Shown: positions 9,211 to 17,759, numbered from the stretch's first letter. The stretch is 64,000 bases of DNA from JACVRW01 sp963821275 (GCA_963821275.1 CAWGDF010000001.1:124001-188000); one strand, 5' to 3'. Translations and numbers: made by a program. Notes: generated by a model not told the origin, from the letters alone.

Positions 9211-9825
9211 CTACAGCGCCTGGCGCCCGCGCAGCGCCCGGCCCAGCGTGATCTCGTCCGCGTATTCGAGATCGGCGCCCACCGGCAGGCCGCTGGCCAG
9301 GCGGGTCACGGTCACCTCGGGCGCCCGCTCGCGCACGGCGTCGGCCAGGTAGAGGGCTGTGGCCTCACCGGTGGTCGTCGCATTGGTGGCGATCACCACC
9401 TCGCGCACGCCGGCGCCGTTCTCCACCCGGCCCAGCAGCTCATCGATGTGGAGGTCCTCGGGATCCACGCCGTCGATCGGCGACAGCGCTCCGCCCAGAA
9501 CGTGGTAGCGGCCGCTGAACTCGCCGGAGCGCTCGACCGGGATCACGTCGCTGGGTTGCTCGACCACGCAGATGGTGGCCTGCTCACGGCGCTCGTCCAG
9601 ACAGATGCGGCAGCGCCCCTCGGTGGCCAGGTTGAAGCACACCTCACACTGCCCGACCGTTTCCTTGACCTCCCGCAGGGCGTCGGCCAGCGCAAGCGCC
9701 TCCTCGTCGGACACGCTGAGCAGGTGGAACGCCAGCCGCTGGGCGGTGCGCTGGCCGATGCCGGGCAGGCGCGCGAGCTCGGTGATCAGGCGGTTGACGG
9801 GGGCGGCGAACACGAGGGCGGTCAA
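9211..9825 (-). CDS. recR: Recombination protein RecR
   Basis: 204 residues, the normal length. It begins with a helix-hairpin-helix (LARLPGIGQRTAQRLAFHLL), followed by a four-cysteine zinc finger (CEVCFNLATEGRCRIC) and a Toprim domain (ICVVEQPSDVIPVE ... YHVLGGALSPIDG). RecR works with RecO and RecF in loading RecA at gaps. It is the last gene of a dnaX-ybaB-recR run, an order found in very many bacteria. Confidence 0.95.
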   Translation of the reverse strand: MTALVFAAPVNRLITELARLPGIGQRTAQRLAFHLLSVSDEEALALADALREVKETVGQCEVCFNLATEGRCRICLDERREQATICVVEQPSDVIPVERSGEFSGRYHVLGGALSPIDGVDPEDLHIDELLGRVENGAGVREVVIATNATTTGEATALYLADAVRERAPEVTVTRLASGLPVGADLEYADEITLGRALRGRQAL

Positions 9826-9858
9826 GCGTAGCTCCGGCCTCGGTCGGGCCGGCCGGGG

Positions 9859-10017
9859 TCAGGAGAGCTGTCCGAGCAGGCCGGGCACGTCCCAGAAGTT
9901 GACGTCGCGGACGACCAGGCCGGTGTCGATCAGGACAGCGTCCGCGGCGAAGACGGCGGCGTCGTTGGCTGCCTGGATGCGCTCGCGGTCGAGGGGTCGC
10001 CGGGGCCGAGCCGGAAC
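9859..10017 (-). other. Open reading segment between ybaB and recR without a normal start codon
   Basis: After the TAA of ybaB the same frame stays open for 52 codons to a TGA. It ends with a protein-like sequence that includes DRERIQAANDAAVFAADAVL and VVRDVNFWDVPGLLGQLS. It contains no ATG, GTG or TTG before the coding-like part. It may be a small gene whose start was lost, an alternative-start peptide, or a piece of a gene disrupted by an indel. I do not recognise a family. Confidence 0.3.
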
Positions 10018-10362
10018 TTAGAGGCCCGGCAGACCGAGCCCGCCCAGTCCTCCCGGGCCGCCCAGGCCGCCCGTGGCCGCGCCCATCTTGCTTGCGGCCA
10101 GCTCCTGAGCCGAGCGAATCGCCTCGTTCACCGCGGCCTGGACCATGTCCTGCAGCATGTCCACGTCCTCGGGGTCGACCGCCTCCGGGTCGATCGTGAG
10201 CTCCCGAAGCTCCAGGTCGCCGGTGATCTTCACGGTGACCATTCCGCCTCCGGCGCTGGCCTCCACGACCTCGCTCTTCAGCTCCTCCTGGGCCTTCATC
10301 ATGTCGGCCTGCATCTGCTGGACCTGACGCATCATCTGGTTCATGTTGGGCTGCTTGGCCAT
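10018..10362 (-). CDS. ybaB: YbaB/EbfC nucleoid-associated protein
   Basis: 114 residues from the ATG at 10362; a GTG lies one codon upstream. The N-terminal coiled helix MNQMMRQVQQMQADMMKAQE and the core VKITGDLELRELTIDPEAVDP are typical of the YbaB/EbfC DNA-binding dimer. The C-terminus is a Gly/Leu-rich tail. Its start overlaps the dnaX stop, and recR lies downstream, so it belongs to the dnaX-ybaB-recR unit. Confidence 0.92.
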   Translation of the reverse strand: MAKQPNMNQMMRQVQQMQADMMKAQEELKSEVVEASAGGGMVTVKITGDLELRELTIDPEAVDPEDVDMLQDMVQAAVNEAIRSAQELAASKMGAATGGLGGPGGLGGLGLPGL

Positions 10363-12008
10363 CACTGCTCCTCGTCTTCGAAGATCTCCTCGGCGGCGAA
10401 CTCCGCCCGCAGCCGCTCGATCAGCTCCTCCTCACCCAGCGCGGCCGGGCCGACGGCGGCGGCGGCATCGCTGAGCTCGAAGGCCAGCCCGGCCGGCCGC
10501 CCGGTCAGGCCGCGCAGCGCCCGCTGGATCAGCTCCCGGTTCGACTCGGCCTTCTTCTTGACGAAGGCGGCGTCGGGCGGGAAGGCGACCGTCACCCGGT
10601 CCGCCTCAACGGCCAGCGGCCGGGCGGCTGCCAGCGCCGCTCCGAGCATGCCGTTCTCCTCCGCCACCGCTTCGGCCACCGCCGGCCAGATGGCCTCGAC
10701 CCGCTCCAGGTCGAGGGCCTCGCGGGGGCTCAGGTCCTCCTCGGGCGCCTGCTCGGGATCGGCGGCGACCGCTGCGGCCGCCGGGCCGCCCGCCGTCCGC
10801 TCCCGGGCGGCGGAGCGGGGGAGTGCGGGCGCCTCGCTGGTGGCCGGCGCCGTCCCGCCGGACGGCGCGCCGACCCGCTGCTCGAGCTGCTCGATCCGGA
10901 ACATGAGTGCCTGCAGCGAAAGATCGGCCTGAGGCTGGGTGGCCTTCAACAGCGCCATCTCCAGCTGGATGCGCGGCTCGGAGCCGTCCTTGACCGCCGC
11001 GACGGCCGCGGCGAGCAGGTCGATGGCGCGCAGGATCTCGCCCTGGGAGAAGCGCTCGGCCTGTGTGGCGAGGCGGTCGGTGTGCTCGGCGGTGACCGAG
11101 AATGAGTCGGGCACTTCGCCCAGCGTCTGGACCACGAACAGGTGCCGCAGGTGCGCGCTGAGGTCGCGCATGAACTGGGTGAAGTCGCGTCCCGAGTCGG
11201 ACAGCCGCTGCACGGCGAGCAGTGCCGCCTTGGGATCGCGCCCCGCCAGCGCATCGGTGGTGTCCAGCACCAGCTCTGCGTCCGCCACCCCGAGGATGTC
11301 GAGCACGTCGGCGAGCTTGATCTCGCGCCCACCGTAGGTGACGAGCTGCTCGAGCGTGCCCAGCGCGTCGCGGAAGCTGCCGGTGGCGGCGCGGGCCAGC
11401 ATGCCCACGGCGGGATCGGGTATCTCGATCTGCTCCTGGGCCGCCACCCGGCGCAGCACGCCCGCGATCTGCTCCAGCGAGGGCCGCTGGAAGTCGAAGC
11501 GGTGACAGCGGTCGACGATCGTCGGCGGAACCTTGTGCGCCTCCGTGGTCGCAAGGACGAACACCACGTGGCTCGGCGGCTCCTCCAGCGTCTTCAGGAA
11601 CGCGTTCCAGGCCGCGGTGGACAGCATGTGCGCCTCGTCGAGGATGTAGATGCGCCTGCGCCCCTGCATCGGCGCCAGGGCAACGTTCTCACGCAGCTCC
11701 CGGATGTCGTCCACCGAGTTGTTGGACGCGGCGTCCATCTCCACCACGTCGAGCGAGGTGCCCGCCAGGATCGCCCGGGCCGACGAAGACTCGGGGTCGA
11801 AGTCCGGCGTGGCCTCACCCTCGGCGTTCAGGGCGCAGGCCAGGAGCTTGGCCATCGAGGTCTTTCCCGTGCCCCGGGAGCCCACGAACAGGTAGGCGTG
11901 GTGGACCTTGTCCAGCTCGATCGCGTTCCGCAGCGTGCGGACGATGTGCTCCTGGCCGACCACCTCGTCGAAGGTGCGCGGGCGGTGGCGACGGTAGAGC
12001 GAGAGCAT
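10362..12008 (-). CDS. dnaX: DNA polymerase III subunit gamma/tau, lacking the usual zinc-module cysteines
   Basis: 548 residues. This is the AAA+ clamp-loader subunit of the replisome: RPRTFDEVVGQEHI, Walker A GSRGTGKTS, Walker B IYILDEAHM, WNAFLKTLEEPP, and sensor ATTEAHKVP. The region between LLACALN and SLDVVEMDAASNN normally holds a four-cysteine zinc module. Here it reads AEGEATPDFDPESSSARAI with no cysteine at the expected positions. The C-terminal part is Ala/Glu-rich and poorly conserved, as usual for domains IV-V. The ATG at 12008 (MLSLYRRHRP) fits the family better than the GTG at 12020. Confidence 0.93.
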   Translation of the reverse strand: MLSLYRRHRPRTFDEVVGQEHIVRTLRNAIELDKVHHAYLFVGSRGTGKTSMAKLLACALNAEGEATPDFDPESSSARAILAGTSLDVVEMDAASNNSVDDIRELRENVALAPMQGRRRIYILDEAHMLSTAAWNAFLKTLEEPPSHVVFVLATTEAHKVPPTIVDRCHRFDFQRPSLEQIAGVLRRVAAQEQIEIPDPAVGMLARAATGSFRDALGTLEQLVTYGGREIKLADVLDILGVADAELVLDTTDALAGRDPKAALLAVQRLSDSGRDFTQFMRDLSAHLRHLFVVQTLGEVPDSFSVTAEHTDRLATQAERFSQGEILRAIDLLAAAVAAVKDGSEPRIQLEMALLKATQPQADLSLQALMFRIEQLEQRVGAPSGGTAPATSEAPALPRSAARERTAGGPAAAAVAADPEQAPEEDLSPREALDLERVEAIWPAVAEAVAEENGMLGAALAAARPLAVEADRVTVAFPPDAAFVKKKAESNRELIQRALRGLTGRPAGLAFELSDAAAAVGPAALGEEELIERLRAEFAAEEIFEDEEQ

Positions 12009-12111
12009 CGGTCGCTCCACTCTAGTGGGGCGCCGGACGCCGCGGACACCACGGCGAACTGCAGCCCTTCACAGCGGGCGAAGGCACGGATAGGGTTGCC
12101 GCCGGGTCGCG

Positions 12112-12552
12112 ATGATCGAGTCGATGCTCGTCGCTACGGACGGATCCGAGACCGCCGGAGAGGCCGTCTCACAGGCCGCCGATCTCGCGGCCGGCACGGG
12201 CGCGAAAGTCCACGTGATGACCGCCTACCAGCCGCTGCGCGCCCGCGTGGCCACCGGCAGAACGGTCGACCCGGAGAGCAGCCAGTGGCAGCTGGCGCAG
12301 GACTCCTGGGCCGATACGGTGCTTGACGACGCCTGCGCAGTGCTGCGCCTGCGCGGGGTGGAGGCGCAGCCTCACGCCCGCAAGGGCGATCCGGCCGACG
12401 CCATCATCGAGCTGGCCGAGGAGCTGGGCGCCGACCTCATCGTTGTGGGCAACAAGGGACTCACCGGGGCGCGGCGCTTCCTGCTGGGCAGCGTTCCGGA
12501 CAAGGTCTCCCACCACGCGCCCTGCAGCGTGCTGATCGTGCACACCACCTGA
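12112..12552 (+). CDS. Universal stress protein (UspA family)
   Basis: 146 residues in a single Usp domain. It opens with MLVATDGSETAGEAV and ends with VVGNKGLTGARRFLLGSVPDKVSHHAPCSVLIV, which carries the ATP-binding G-x2-G-x9-G-(S/T) pattern. It is probably an ATP-binding cytoplasmic stress protein. It is transcribed toward the basic-protein gene that follows. Confidence 0.9.
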   Translation: MIESMLVATDGSETAGEAVSQAADLAAGTGAKVHVMTAYQPLRARVATGRTVDPESSQWQLAQDSWADTVLDDACAVLRLRGVEAQPHARKGDPADAIIELAEELGADLIVVGNKGLTGARRFLLGSVPDKVSHHAPCSVLIVHTT

Positions 12553-12563
12553 GCCGACTCAGG
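12548..12563. terminator. Hairpin covering the stop codons of convergent genes
   Basis: CCTGAG-CCGA-CTCAGG is a perfect six-base stem with a four-base loop. It includes the TGA of the UspA gene and the stop of the opposing basic-protein gene. It is likely a short bidirectional transcription end. Confidence 0.4.
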
Positions 12564-12855
12564 CGGCTCTGGTCCTGGCCCCCTTCTTCGCGCTGCGCGC
12601 CCGCTTGTCCGCCTTGGCCTTGCGCGTGCGCGCGGCCTTGCGGGCGGCCGCCTTCCGGTCGCCCTTGCGGGTCTTGCCCTTGAGCTCCTTCGTGATCGTG
12701 TCCAAGAGATCGACGGTTTCCCGCATCGGCTTCGGGGCCTTCTTGCCGTTGGACACGCGGCCCGGCAGCTCGGAGAGCTGGCGCGCGACCTTCTTGCGCA
12801 GCCCGTGCGCCCGCATGCGCTCGTAGAGCTTCTTGTCGGAGTTCACCTTTGCCAT
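12559..12855 (-). CDS. Small Lys/Arg/Ala-rich basic protein
   Basis: 98 residues. The N-terminal half looks folded (KLYERMRAHGLRKKVARQLS, ETVDLLDTITKELKG). The C-terminal half is a histone-H1-like tail rich in Lys, Arg and Ala (KAAARKAARTRKAKADKRAR). This suggests binding to DNA, RNA or another polyanion. I do not recognise a named family, and no function is assigned. Its ATG lies just before a short non-coding stretch that separates it from the E1-like gene. Confidence 0.65.
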   Translation of the reverse strand: MAKVNSDKKLYERMRAHGLRKKVARQLSELPGRVSNGKKAPKPMRETVDLLDTITKELKGKTRKGDRKAAARKAARTRKAKADKRARSAKKGARTRAA

Positions 12856-12891
12856 GCGACTCGCTTACCCGCGCTGCCCCTGCCGAACCCC

Positions 12892-15252
12892 TCAGAGCAG
12901 GTCGAGCGCCGCCCCCACCACGGTCTCGACGTCGATCTCGTGGTGGCGATAGACGTCGGGCAGGTCGCCCGACTGGCCGAAACGCGTGACCCCGAGCGGG
13001 GTGAGAGGGACTCCGTTCACGGCGCTCAGGAAGGCCAGGGCGTGGGGATCGCCGTCCAGCACCGTCACCAGCGGCGCGGCCCGCTCGCCCGGTAGCAGCT
13101 CGTCCAGAATGGCCGGGTCGTGATCGGCCAGGCCGGCACGGGCCCGGAAGGCGCGCAGGAGCAGGTCGGCGCTCGTCACGCAGATCACCTCGGTCTCGTC
13201 CCCGAGCACCTCGGCGGCCTCGATCAGCTCGGGCATCACCGCTCCCATCCCGGCGAGCGTCACCCGCGGCCGCCCACGGCCCGGCCTCAGCACGTAGCCG
13301 CCCGCCAGCACCTGCTCGCGCCGGTTGGCGTTGCCGGCCAGGGCCTGGTCCAGGGGCCGCGTGGAAAGGCGGAAGTAGGCCGACTCGCCGCCCGGCCGGC
13401 CGAGCCTGGACAGCGCCTCCAGCAGCGTCCATTCCAGGTCCTGCCCGAAGGCCGGCTCCCACGCGGTGCATCCGGGCAGGCCGATGCCGATCGACGGTGT
13501 GACGATCGACTGGTGCGCCCCGCCCTCGGGCGCGAGCGACACCCCGCTCGGGGTGCCGACCAGGATCGACTGGCCGCCCGCGTAGATGCCGAACGACCAG
13601 GGTTCCAGGGCGCGGCCCACGAAGGGGTCGTAGATGGTCCCGATCGGCAACAGCGGCTGGCCGTAGCGGCTCCAGGTCACACCCAGCTCGGACAGCAGGC
13701 CGACGAGGTTGGTCTCCGCGATGCCCAGCTCGATGTGCCGGCCGGCGGGCGACTCGTGCCAGTGCACCAGCGTCTGGGAGTCGTCGGCGAACCAGTCGCG
13801 GCGCTCGGCCCGGCCCGAAGCAGCCGGCTCGGCCGGCTGCGCAGGGTTCGGCATCCACCAGATCTCCGCCTTGTTGATCCAGCCTCCGAGGTTGGTGGAC
13901 GACGCGACGTCCGGGCTCACCGTCACGACTCGCTCGGCCACCTCGGGCGCTTCGTGCACGAGGTCGACGAAGAAGCGCCCGAAGGCCTGCTGGGTCGAAG
14001 CGGTGCCGCGATGCTCGCGCCCCAGCGCTGCCGGCACCGCGGGCGGCCGCCGGGGCTCCGGCTCCTCGCGGGCCAGCGCGGCGGCCGTCGCGGCGCACAG
14101 CTCGGCCTCCGGGCTGTCGGGCGGGAAGGAGGCCCAGGGATCGCCGGCGTCGGCGCCCAGTTCGTCTGCGAGCTGATCGAACTGCTCCGCGGTCAAAAGG
14201 GCCGAGTGGTTCTCCGGGTGGCCCTCGATGGGCAGCGCCCAGCCCTTGATCGTGTAGGCAAAGATCACCGTGGGGCGATCCTGCTCGACGGCGCGGTAGG
14301 CGTCGATCAACCGGCCCAGGTCGTGGCCGCCGAGATCGCGAAAGGCGGCTCGGAGCTCGTCGTCGCTCAACTCCGCCAGCAGGCCGGCCAAGCGCCCGTC
14401 CGAACCGGGAAGCCGCTCACGCAGGTCGGCGGGCTCGGCGCGCAGAAGCCGCTGGTACTCCTCGTTGGGCATCTCGTCGATGCGGCGGCGCAGATCCGGG
14501 CCCCCGGTCCGGTCGAACAGCGCCTCGAGGCGGCGGCCGTACTTGACCGTGATGCACTGCCAGCCGGCGGCCTCGAACAGCCCGGCGAGGCGGCCGAAGG
14601 CGATGTCGGGCACCACCCGGTCCAGCGATTGGCGGTTGAGGTCCACCACCCACAGGACCTCGCCGAGCTTGGCCACGCTGGGGTCCGCGATCGCCTCCCA
14701 GACCGCGCCCTCGTCCAGCTCGGCATCGCCCAGCAACGCGATCTGACGTCCCATCGGGGGCGACTCGAAGCGGTGGTGCTCCAGGTAGCGGCGCGCGATC
14801 GCGCCCCAGATCGGCGCGGTGGCGCCGATTCCCACCGAGCCGGTGGAGTAGTCCACGGGGTCGGGGTCCTTGGTCCGGCTGGGGTAGCTCTGCAGCCCGC
14901 CGAAGGCCCGCAGGGTCTCGAGGTAGGGCCGCTCCAGATGGCCCAGGAGATAGTTGATCGCGTGGAGCACCGGCGAGGCGTGCGGTTTGACCGACACCCG
15001 GTCCTCGGCGCGCAGCTCCGAGAACCAGAGCGCGGCCATCAGGCTGACCATCGAGGCGCTGGAGGCCTGGTGACCTCCGACCTTCACGCCGCTCTTGGTC
15101 TCGCGCACGCGATTGGCGTGGTGCACGATCGCCGTGGCCAGCCACAGCACGCGGCGCTCGACGGCCCTCAGCGCGCCGAGGTCAGGCGTTGCGCGCGGCG
15201 GCGACGGCCTCGTCGTGGTCGGTGAACCACTCAAAGCACGCGATCCTCTCAT
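12892..15252 (-). CDS. Thiamine-diphosphate enzyme, pyruvate dehydrogenase E1 (AceE)/transketolase-like
   Basis: About 760-786 residues, depending on the start. The N-terminal ThDP half has GGHQASSASM, a YSTGSVGIGATAPIWGA loop, and the Mg-ThDP motif GDAELDEGAVWEA (GDxxxDEG) ending in a VVDLNRQSLD segment. The C-terminal half has a pyrimidine-binding region (IELGIAETNLVGLLSELGV) and a transketolase C-terminal domain. The homodimeric E1 pattern suggests a 2-oxoacid dehydrogenase or transketolase-like reaction; the substrate is not clear. Family homology starts near LGALRAVERRVLW, just inside the overlap with the NTF2-like gene. The only start codons are the ATG at 15252 (overlap of 71 bases) and a GTG at 15150, so the start is uncertain. 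Confidence 0.8.
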   Translation of the reverse strand: MRGSRALSGSPTTTRPSPPRATPDLGALRAVERRVLWLATAIVHHANRVRETKSGVKVGGHQASSASMVSLMAALWFSELRAEDRVSVKPHASPVLHAINYLLGHLERPYLETLRAFGGLQSYPSRTKDPDPVDYSTGSVGIGATAPIWGAIARRYLEHHRFESPPMGRQIALLGDAELDEGAVWEAIADPSVAKLGEVLWVVDLNRQSLDRVVPDIAFGRLAGLFEAAGWQCITVKYGRRLEALFDRTGGPDLRRRIDEMPNEEYQRLLRAEPADLRERLPGSDGRLAGLLAELSDDELRAAFRDLGGHDLGRLIDAYRAVEQDRPTVIFAYTIKGWALPIEGHPENHSALLTAEQFDQLADELGADAGDPWASFPPDSPEAELCAATAAALAREEPEPRRPPAVPAALGREHRGTASTQQAFGRFFVDLVHEAPEVAERVVTVSPDVASSTNLGGWINKAEIWWMPNPAQPAEPAASGRAERRDWFADDSQTLVHWHESPAGRHIELGIAETNLVGLLSELGVTWSRYGQPLLPIGTIYDPFVGRALEPWSFGIYAGGQSILVGTPSGVSLAPEGGAHQSIVTPSIGIGLPGCTAWEPAFGQDLEWTLLEALSRLGRPGGESAYFRLSTRPLDQALAGNANRREQVLAGGYVLRPGRGRPRVTLAGMGAVMPELIEAAEVLGDETEVICVTSADLLLRAFRARAGLADHDPAILDELLPGERAAPLVTVLDGDPHALAFLSAVNGVPLTPLGVTRFGQSGDLPDVYRHHEIDVETVVGAALDLL

Positions 15253-15580
15253 TCCTGACCTCGAGCAGAATCACGAACGGCATGCGGCCCTCGATCCCGC
15301 TGCCGCGGCCACGCGTGCTCCACTCACCGCTGGCGACAACGCGATCGCCGTGGGCCTCGAACCGGTCTGCCTCGACTCGGCTTGACGCCCAGACCGCCCG
15401 CCACTGGTCGATGTTCGCCCGTATCCCCTCTCGGCCGTGAGAGACAGTCTGCTCGGGCCACTCGTCGCCGGGGTACATGGAGGCCTCGTCCGCGAAGAGC
15501 TCCAGCACCCCCTCGACGTCGCCCCGGTTCCAGCGCTCGACCAGGAGACGAGCGACCTCGAGGCTGTCCTCCTCAGCCAT
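15182..15580 (-). CDS. NTF2/SnoaL-like protein
   Basis: 132 residues with the alpha+beta barrel pattern of the NTF2-like superfamily: LLVERWNRGDVEGVLELFADEASM, REGIRANIDQWRAVW, and a C-terminal FEWFTDHDEAVAAARNA. These small proteins bind small molecules or act as isomerases; nothing identifies a substrate. The ATG at 15580 starts MAEEDSLEVAR. The gene is upstream of, and slightly overlaps, the E1-like gene on the same strand. Confidence 0.75.
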   Translation of the reverse strand: MAEEDSLEVARLLVERWNRGDVEGVLELFADEASMYPGDEWPEQTVSHGREGIRANIDQWRAVWASSRVEADRFEAHGDRVVASGEWSTRGRGSGIEGRMPFVILLEVRNERIACFEWFTDHDEAVAAARNA

Positions 15581-15655
15581 TGCGCGGACCAGTGTATGGA
15601 CCGTGCACCCATCCTCGAGGCCGACGCTCGGGCGTGCCCGCCGGTCGTCGGCTCC

Positions 15656-15752
15656 GGCCAGGCTGGTCCGCGGCGCTCGAGCGGTATCGCTTAAGGCTGC
15701 TTCCTCCCGGATCTGACCTGGTTCGCGAGCGCTCGCCGCGCGGGACCCGGCC
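15656..15752 (-). ncRNA. ffs: Signal recognition particle RNA (small 4.5S type)
   Basis: On the minus strand the apical domain reads CAGGTCAGATCCGGGAGG followed by AAGCAGCC and TTAAGCG. This matches the conserved SRP RNA core, in which the GGAAGCAGCC loop binds Ffh. The flanks GGTCCCGCGCGGCGAGCG and CGAGCGCCGCGGACC pair to form the long stem, and GGCC at both ends closes it. The ends are set by that pairing and are approximate. A location near dnaX-recR is common for this gene. Confidence 0.85.
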
Positions 15753-15930
15753 ATCGACGCCTCTGTCCGGCGTACTGACCCCGAAAGCCGAAACCCCTCG
15801 TAAGGGAATTCAGCCCCGCTAGAGCGGCTTGCGGGTGACAGGGCACCGCTACCTCCCCGCCTAGCACGGTCCATGCCAAACGTTAGCGGCATAGTGTCCG
15901 CGCCACCAGACCCGACCTTCGAGGAGCTTC

Positions 15931-16317
15931 ATGGCCCTGCGCACGCCCGTGTCCACCGACGACGCCCCGGAGGCCATCGGCCCCTACAGCCAGGCAATCC
16001 GAACGGCCAGCCTGTTGTTCTGCTCGGGCCAGATCCCGCTCGACCCCTCGACCGGCGAGATCGTCAAGGAGGACGTGGCCGGCCAGGCCCGGCGCTGCCT
16101 CGAGAACCTGAGCGCGGTGTGCGCCGCGGCCGGCGCCTCGCTGTCCCAGGCTGTCCGCTGCACCGTCTACCTCGCCGACATGGGCGACTTCGCTCGGGTC
16201 AACGAGGTGTACGCCGAGTTCTTCGAGGGCGACGATCCCCCGGCGAGGGTGGCAATCGCCGCGGCGGGACTGCCGAAGGGCGCCGATGTGGAGGTCGACG
16301 CGATCGTGGCGCTCTAG
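15931..16317 (+). CDS. RidA/YjgF family enamine/imine deaminase
   Basis: 128 residues, one Rid domain: AIGPYSQAIR at the N-terminus, FCSGQIPLDPSTGEIV, and the C-terminal ARVAIAAAGLPKGADVEVDAIV. A canonical RidA has an arginine in a VRV/ARV motif that binds the carboxylate; it is present here as ARVAI. The likely role is hydrolysis of reactive 2-aminoacrylate-type enamines formed by PLP enzymes. A GAGG motif precedes the ATG. It converges on kynureninase, a PLP enzyme, with a 10-base gap. Confidence 0.88.
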   Translation: MALRTPVSTDDAPEAIGPYSQAIRTASLLFCSGQIPLDPSTGEIVKEDVAGQARRCLENLSAVCAAAGASLSQAVRCTVYLADMGDFARVNEVYAEFFEGDDPPARVAIAAAGLPKGADVEVDAIVAL

Positions 16318-16327
16318 CGACCCGGGT

Positions 16328-17545
16328 TCACGTCACCCGCGTGCGCGTGGCGTCCACCTCGCGGTGCTCTCCGTGCTCGACCAGCCCGCGCAGCCGGTCG
16401 AGGGCATCCCAGACGTCCACGACACGCGTGTAGAGGGGCGGCGCTCCGAGGCGAATCGAGTTCGGCTCGCGGAAATCGGGGATCACCCGCGCGCGCTCGA
16501 TCAGCGCCCGGGTGATCGGCCAGGCCTCCTCGTGATGAAGCGTCACGTGCGCCCCGCGCCCGGCCGGGTCCCGGGGCGAGGCCAGCTCGAAGCCGAGCGG
16601 CGCCAGCCACTCGTCGTAGAGGTCGACCATGAGGCCCGTGAGCGCCACGGCCTTCTTGTGCAGCGACGCGATCCCGGCGTCGCGCACCAGCTCCGCCCCC
16701 ACCCGTACGGCGGTGAGGTCGAGGATCGGCGGCGTCCCGGTGAGGAAGCCGCGGACGCCCGGCTCCGGGTCGTACGGGGCCTCCATGTCGAACTGGTTCC
16801 TCTGACCGAACCAACCCTGTATCGGGTTCTGAAGCCGCTCCCGTGTCTCCCTGCGCACGTAGAGGAACGCCGGCGATCCGGGGCCCGCGTTGAGGTACTT
16901 GTAGGTGCAGCCCACGGCGAGCTCGACCCCCCACTCCTCCAGCTCGATCGGCATGACCCCGACCGAGTGCGAGAGGTCCCACAGCACGGGCACGCCCGAC
17001 TCGCGGGTGATCGTCTCCACGTCGGCGACCGCCCCCGAGTAGTACGCGACATGCGAGAGCGAGACGAGTGCCACGTCGCCGGGCGCGAGAGCCCGGGCGA
17101 TGTCCTCGGGCTGGGGTCCCTCCACCGGATCGGCGTCGATCAGCCGGAGCTCGCCGCCTCGGGTCCGAGCCACCCCATCGAGCACGTAGCGGTCGCCACT
17201 GAAGTTCTCGCGGTCGGTCACGATCGCCCGCCGGTCGCCGGCGGCGTCAAGCACGGCCGCGGCGAGCTTGTAGAGATTCACGCTGGTCGAGTCGGCCACG
17301 ACCACCTCGCCCGGCCTCGCCCCCAGGGCGCTGACGGCCAGCTCGTCCCCCACCCGGTCGGGCAGGTCGATCCACTGATGCCAGGCCTCGACCAGCTGGG
17401 AGCCCCACTGCCCCATCACGAGGGCCACCCACTCGCGAGTGGCCACGGGCAGCCGCCCGAGCGAGTTCCCGTCCAGGTAGATCGTCTCCGGATCGTCGAT
17501 CACGAACCGGTCGCGGAAGGCCGCAAGCGGGTCGGAGCCGTCCAT
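16328..17545 (-). CDS. kynU: Kynureninase
   Basis: 405 residues from MDGSDPLAAFRDRF. A PLP-dependent enzyme that splits L-kynurenine to anthranilate and alanine in tryptophan degradation. Visible motifs are IYLDGNSLGRLP, ADSTSVNLYKLAAAVLD, the aspartate-containing VLWDLSHSVG, CTYKYLNAGPGSPAF with the PLP-binding lysine, and the aromatic segment GWFGQRNQFDM. Upstream in-frame codons (to 17617) encode the end of a decayed alpha/beta hydrolase, so the ATG at 17545 is preferred over 17587. No kynA is visible in the window. Confidence 0.92.
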   Translation of the reverse strand: MDGSDPLAAFRDRFVIDDPETIYLDGNSLGRLPVATREWVALVMGQWGSQLVEAWHQWIDLPDRVGDELAVSALGARPGEVVVADSTSVNLYKLAAAVLDAAGDRRAIVTDRENFSGDRYVLDGVARTRGGELRLIDADPVEGPQPEDIARALAPGDVALVSLSHVAYYSGAVADVETITRESGVPVLWDLSHSVGVMPIELEEWGVELAVGCTYKYLNAGPGSPAFLYVRRETRERLQNPIQGWFGQRNQFDMEAPYDPEPGVRGFLTGTPPILDLTAVRVGAELVRDAGIASLHKKAVALTGLMVDLYDEWLAPLGFELASPRDPAGRGAHVTLHHEEAWPITRALIERARVIPDFREPNSIRLGAPPLYTRVVDVWDALDRLRGLVEHGEHREVDATRTRVT

Positions 17546-17759
17546 GTGCGCCGCCCGGTCCCGCGAGATCACATCGCTTGCAGCCATTCGCTCATGTCCA
17601 TCGCCCTGCAACTCCACCAGAAGGCAGTCGTCGCCCGCCGCGGCGGCCGCTCCGCATAGCGCCTTGAGATCGCAAGGGGGACGAGTTCATCTGCGTCTCC
17701 GTGGACCAGCAGTGCGGTATCCCGAGCGGCGGCCGCTGGATGGGCGAGGCCAGGTTATA
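17546..17759 (-). pseudogene. Remnant of an alpha/beta-hydrolase C-terminus (kynurenine-formamidase-like context)
   Basis: Upstream of kynU the minus strand reads, across shifting frames, YNLASPIQRPPLG, then TALLVHGDADELVPLAISRR, then LLVELQGDGHERM. This is the usual C-terminal end of a small alpha/beta hydrolase: strand 7, the catalytic Asp of HGDADELVP, and the catalytic His of GDGH. The N-terminal two thirds are missing, and an unrelated gene begins upstream. Such hydrolases beside kynU are often kynurenine formamidases. At least one further frameshift is needed to join the pieces. Confidence 0.6.

Noticed and set aside
13120..15225. 701-codon plus-strand open frame
   Set aside because: Antisense to the E1-like enzyme with recognisable ThDP motifs; the frame is rich in Arg/Gly/Gln without domains.
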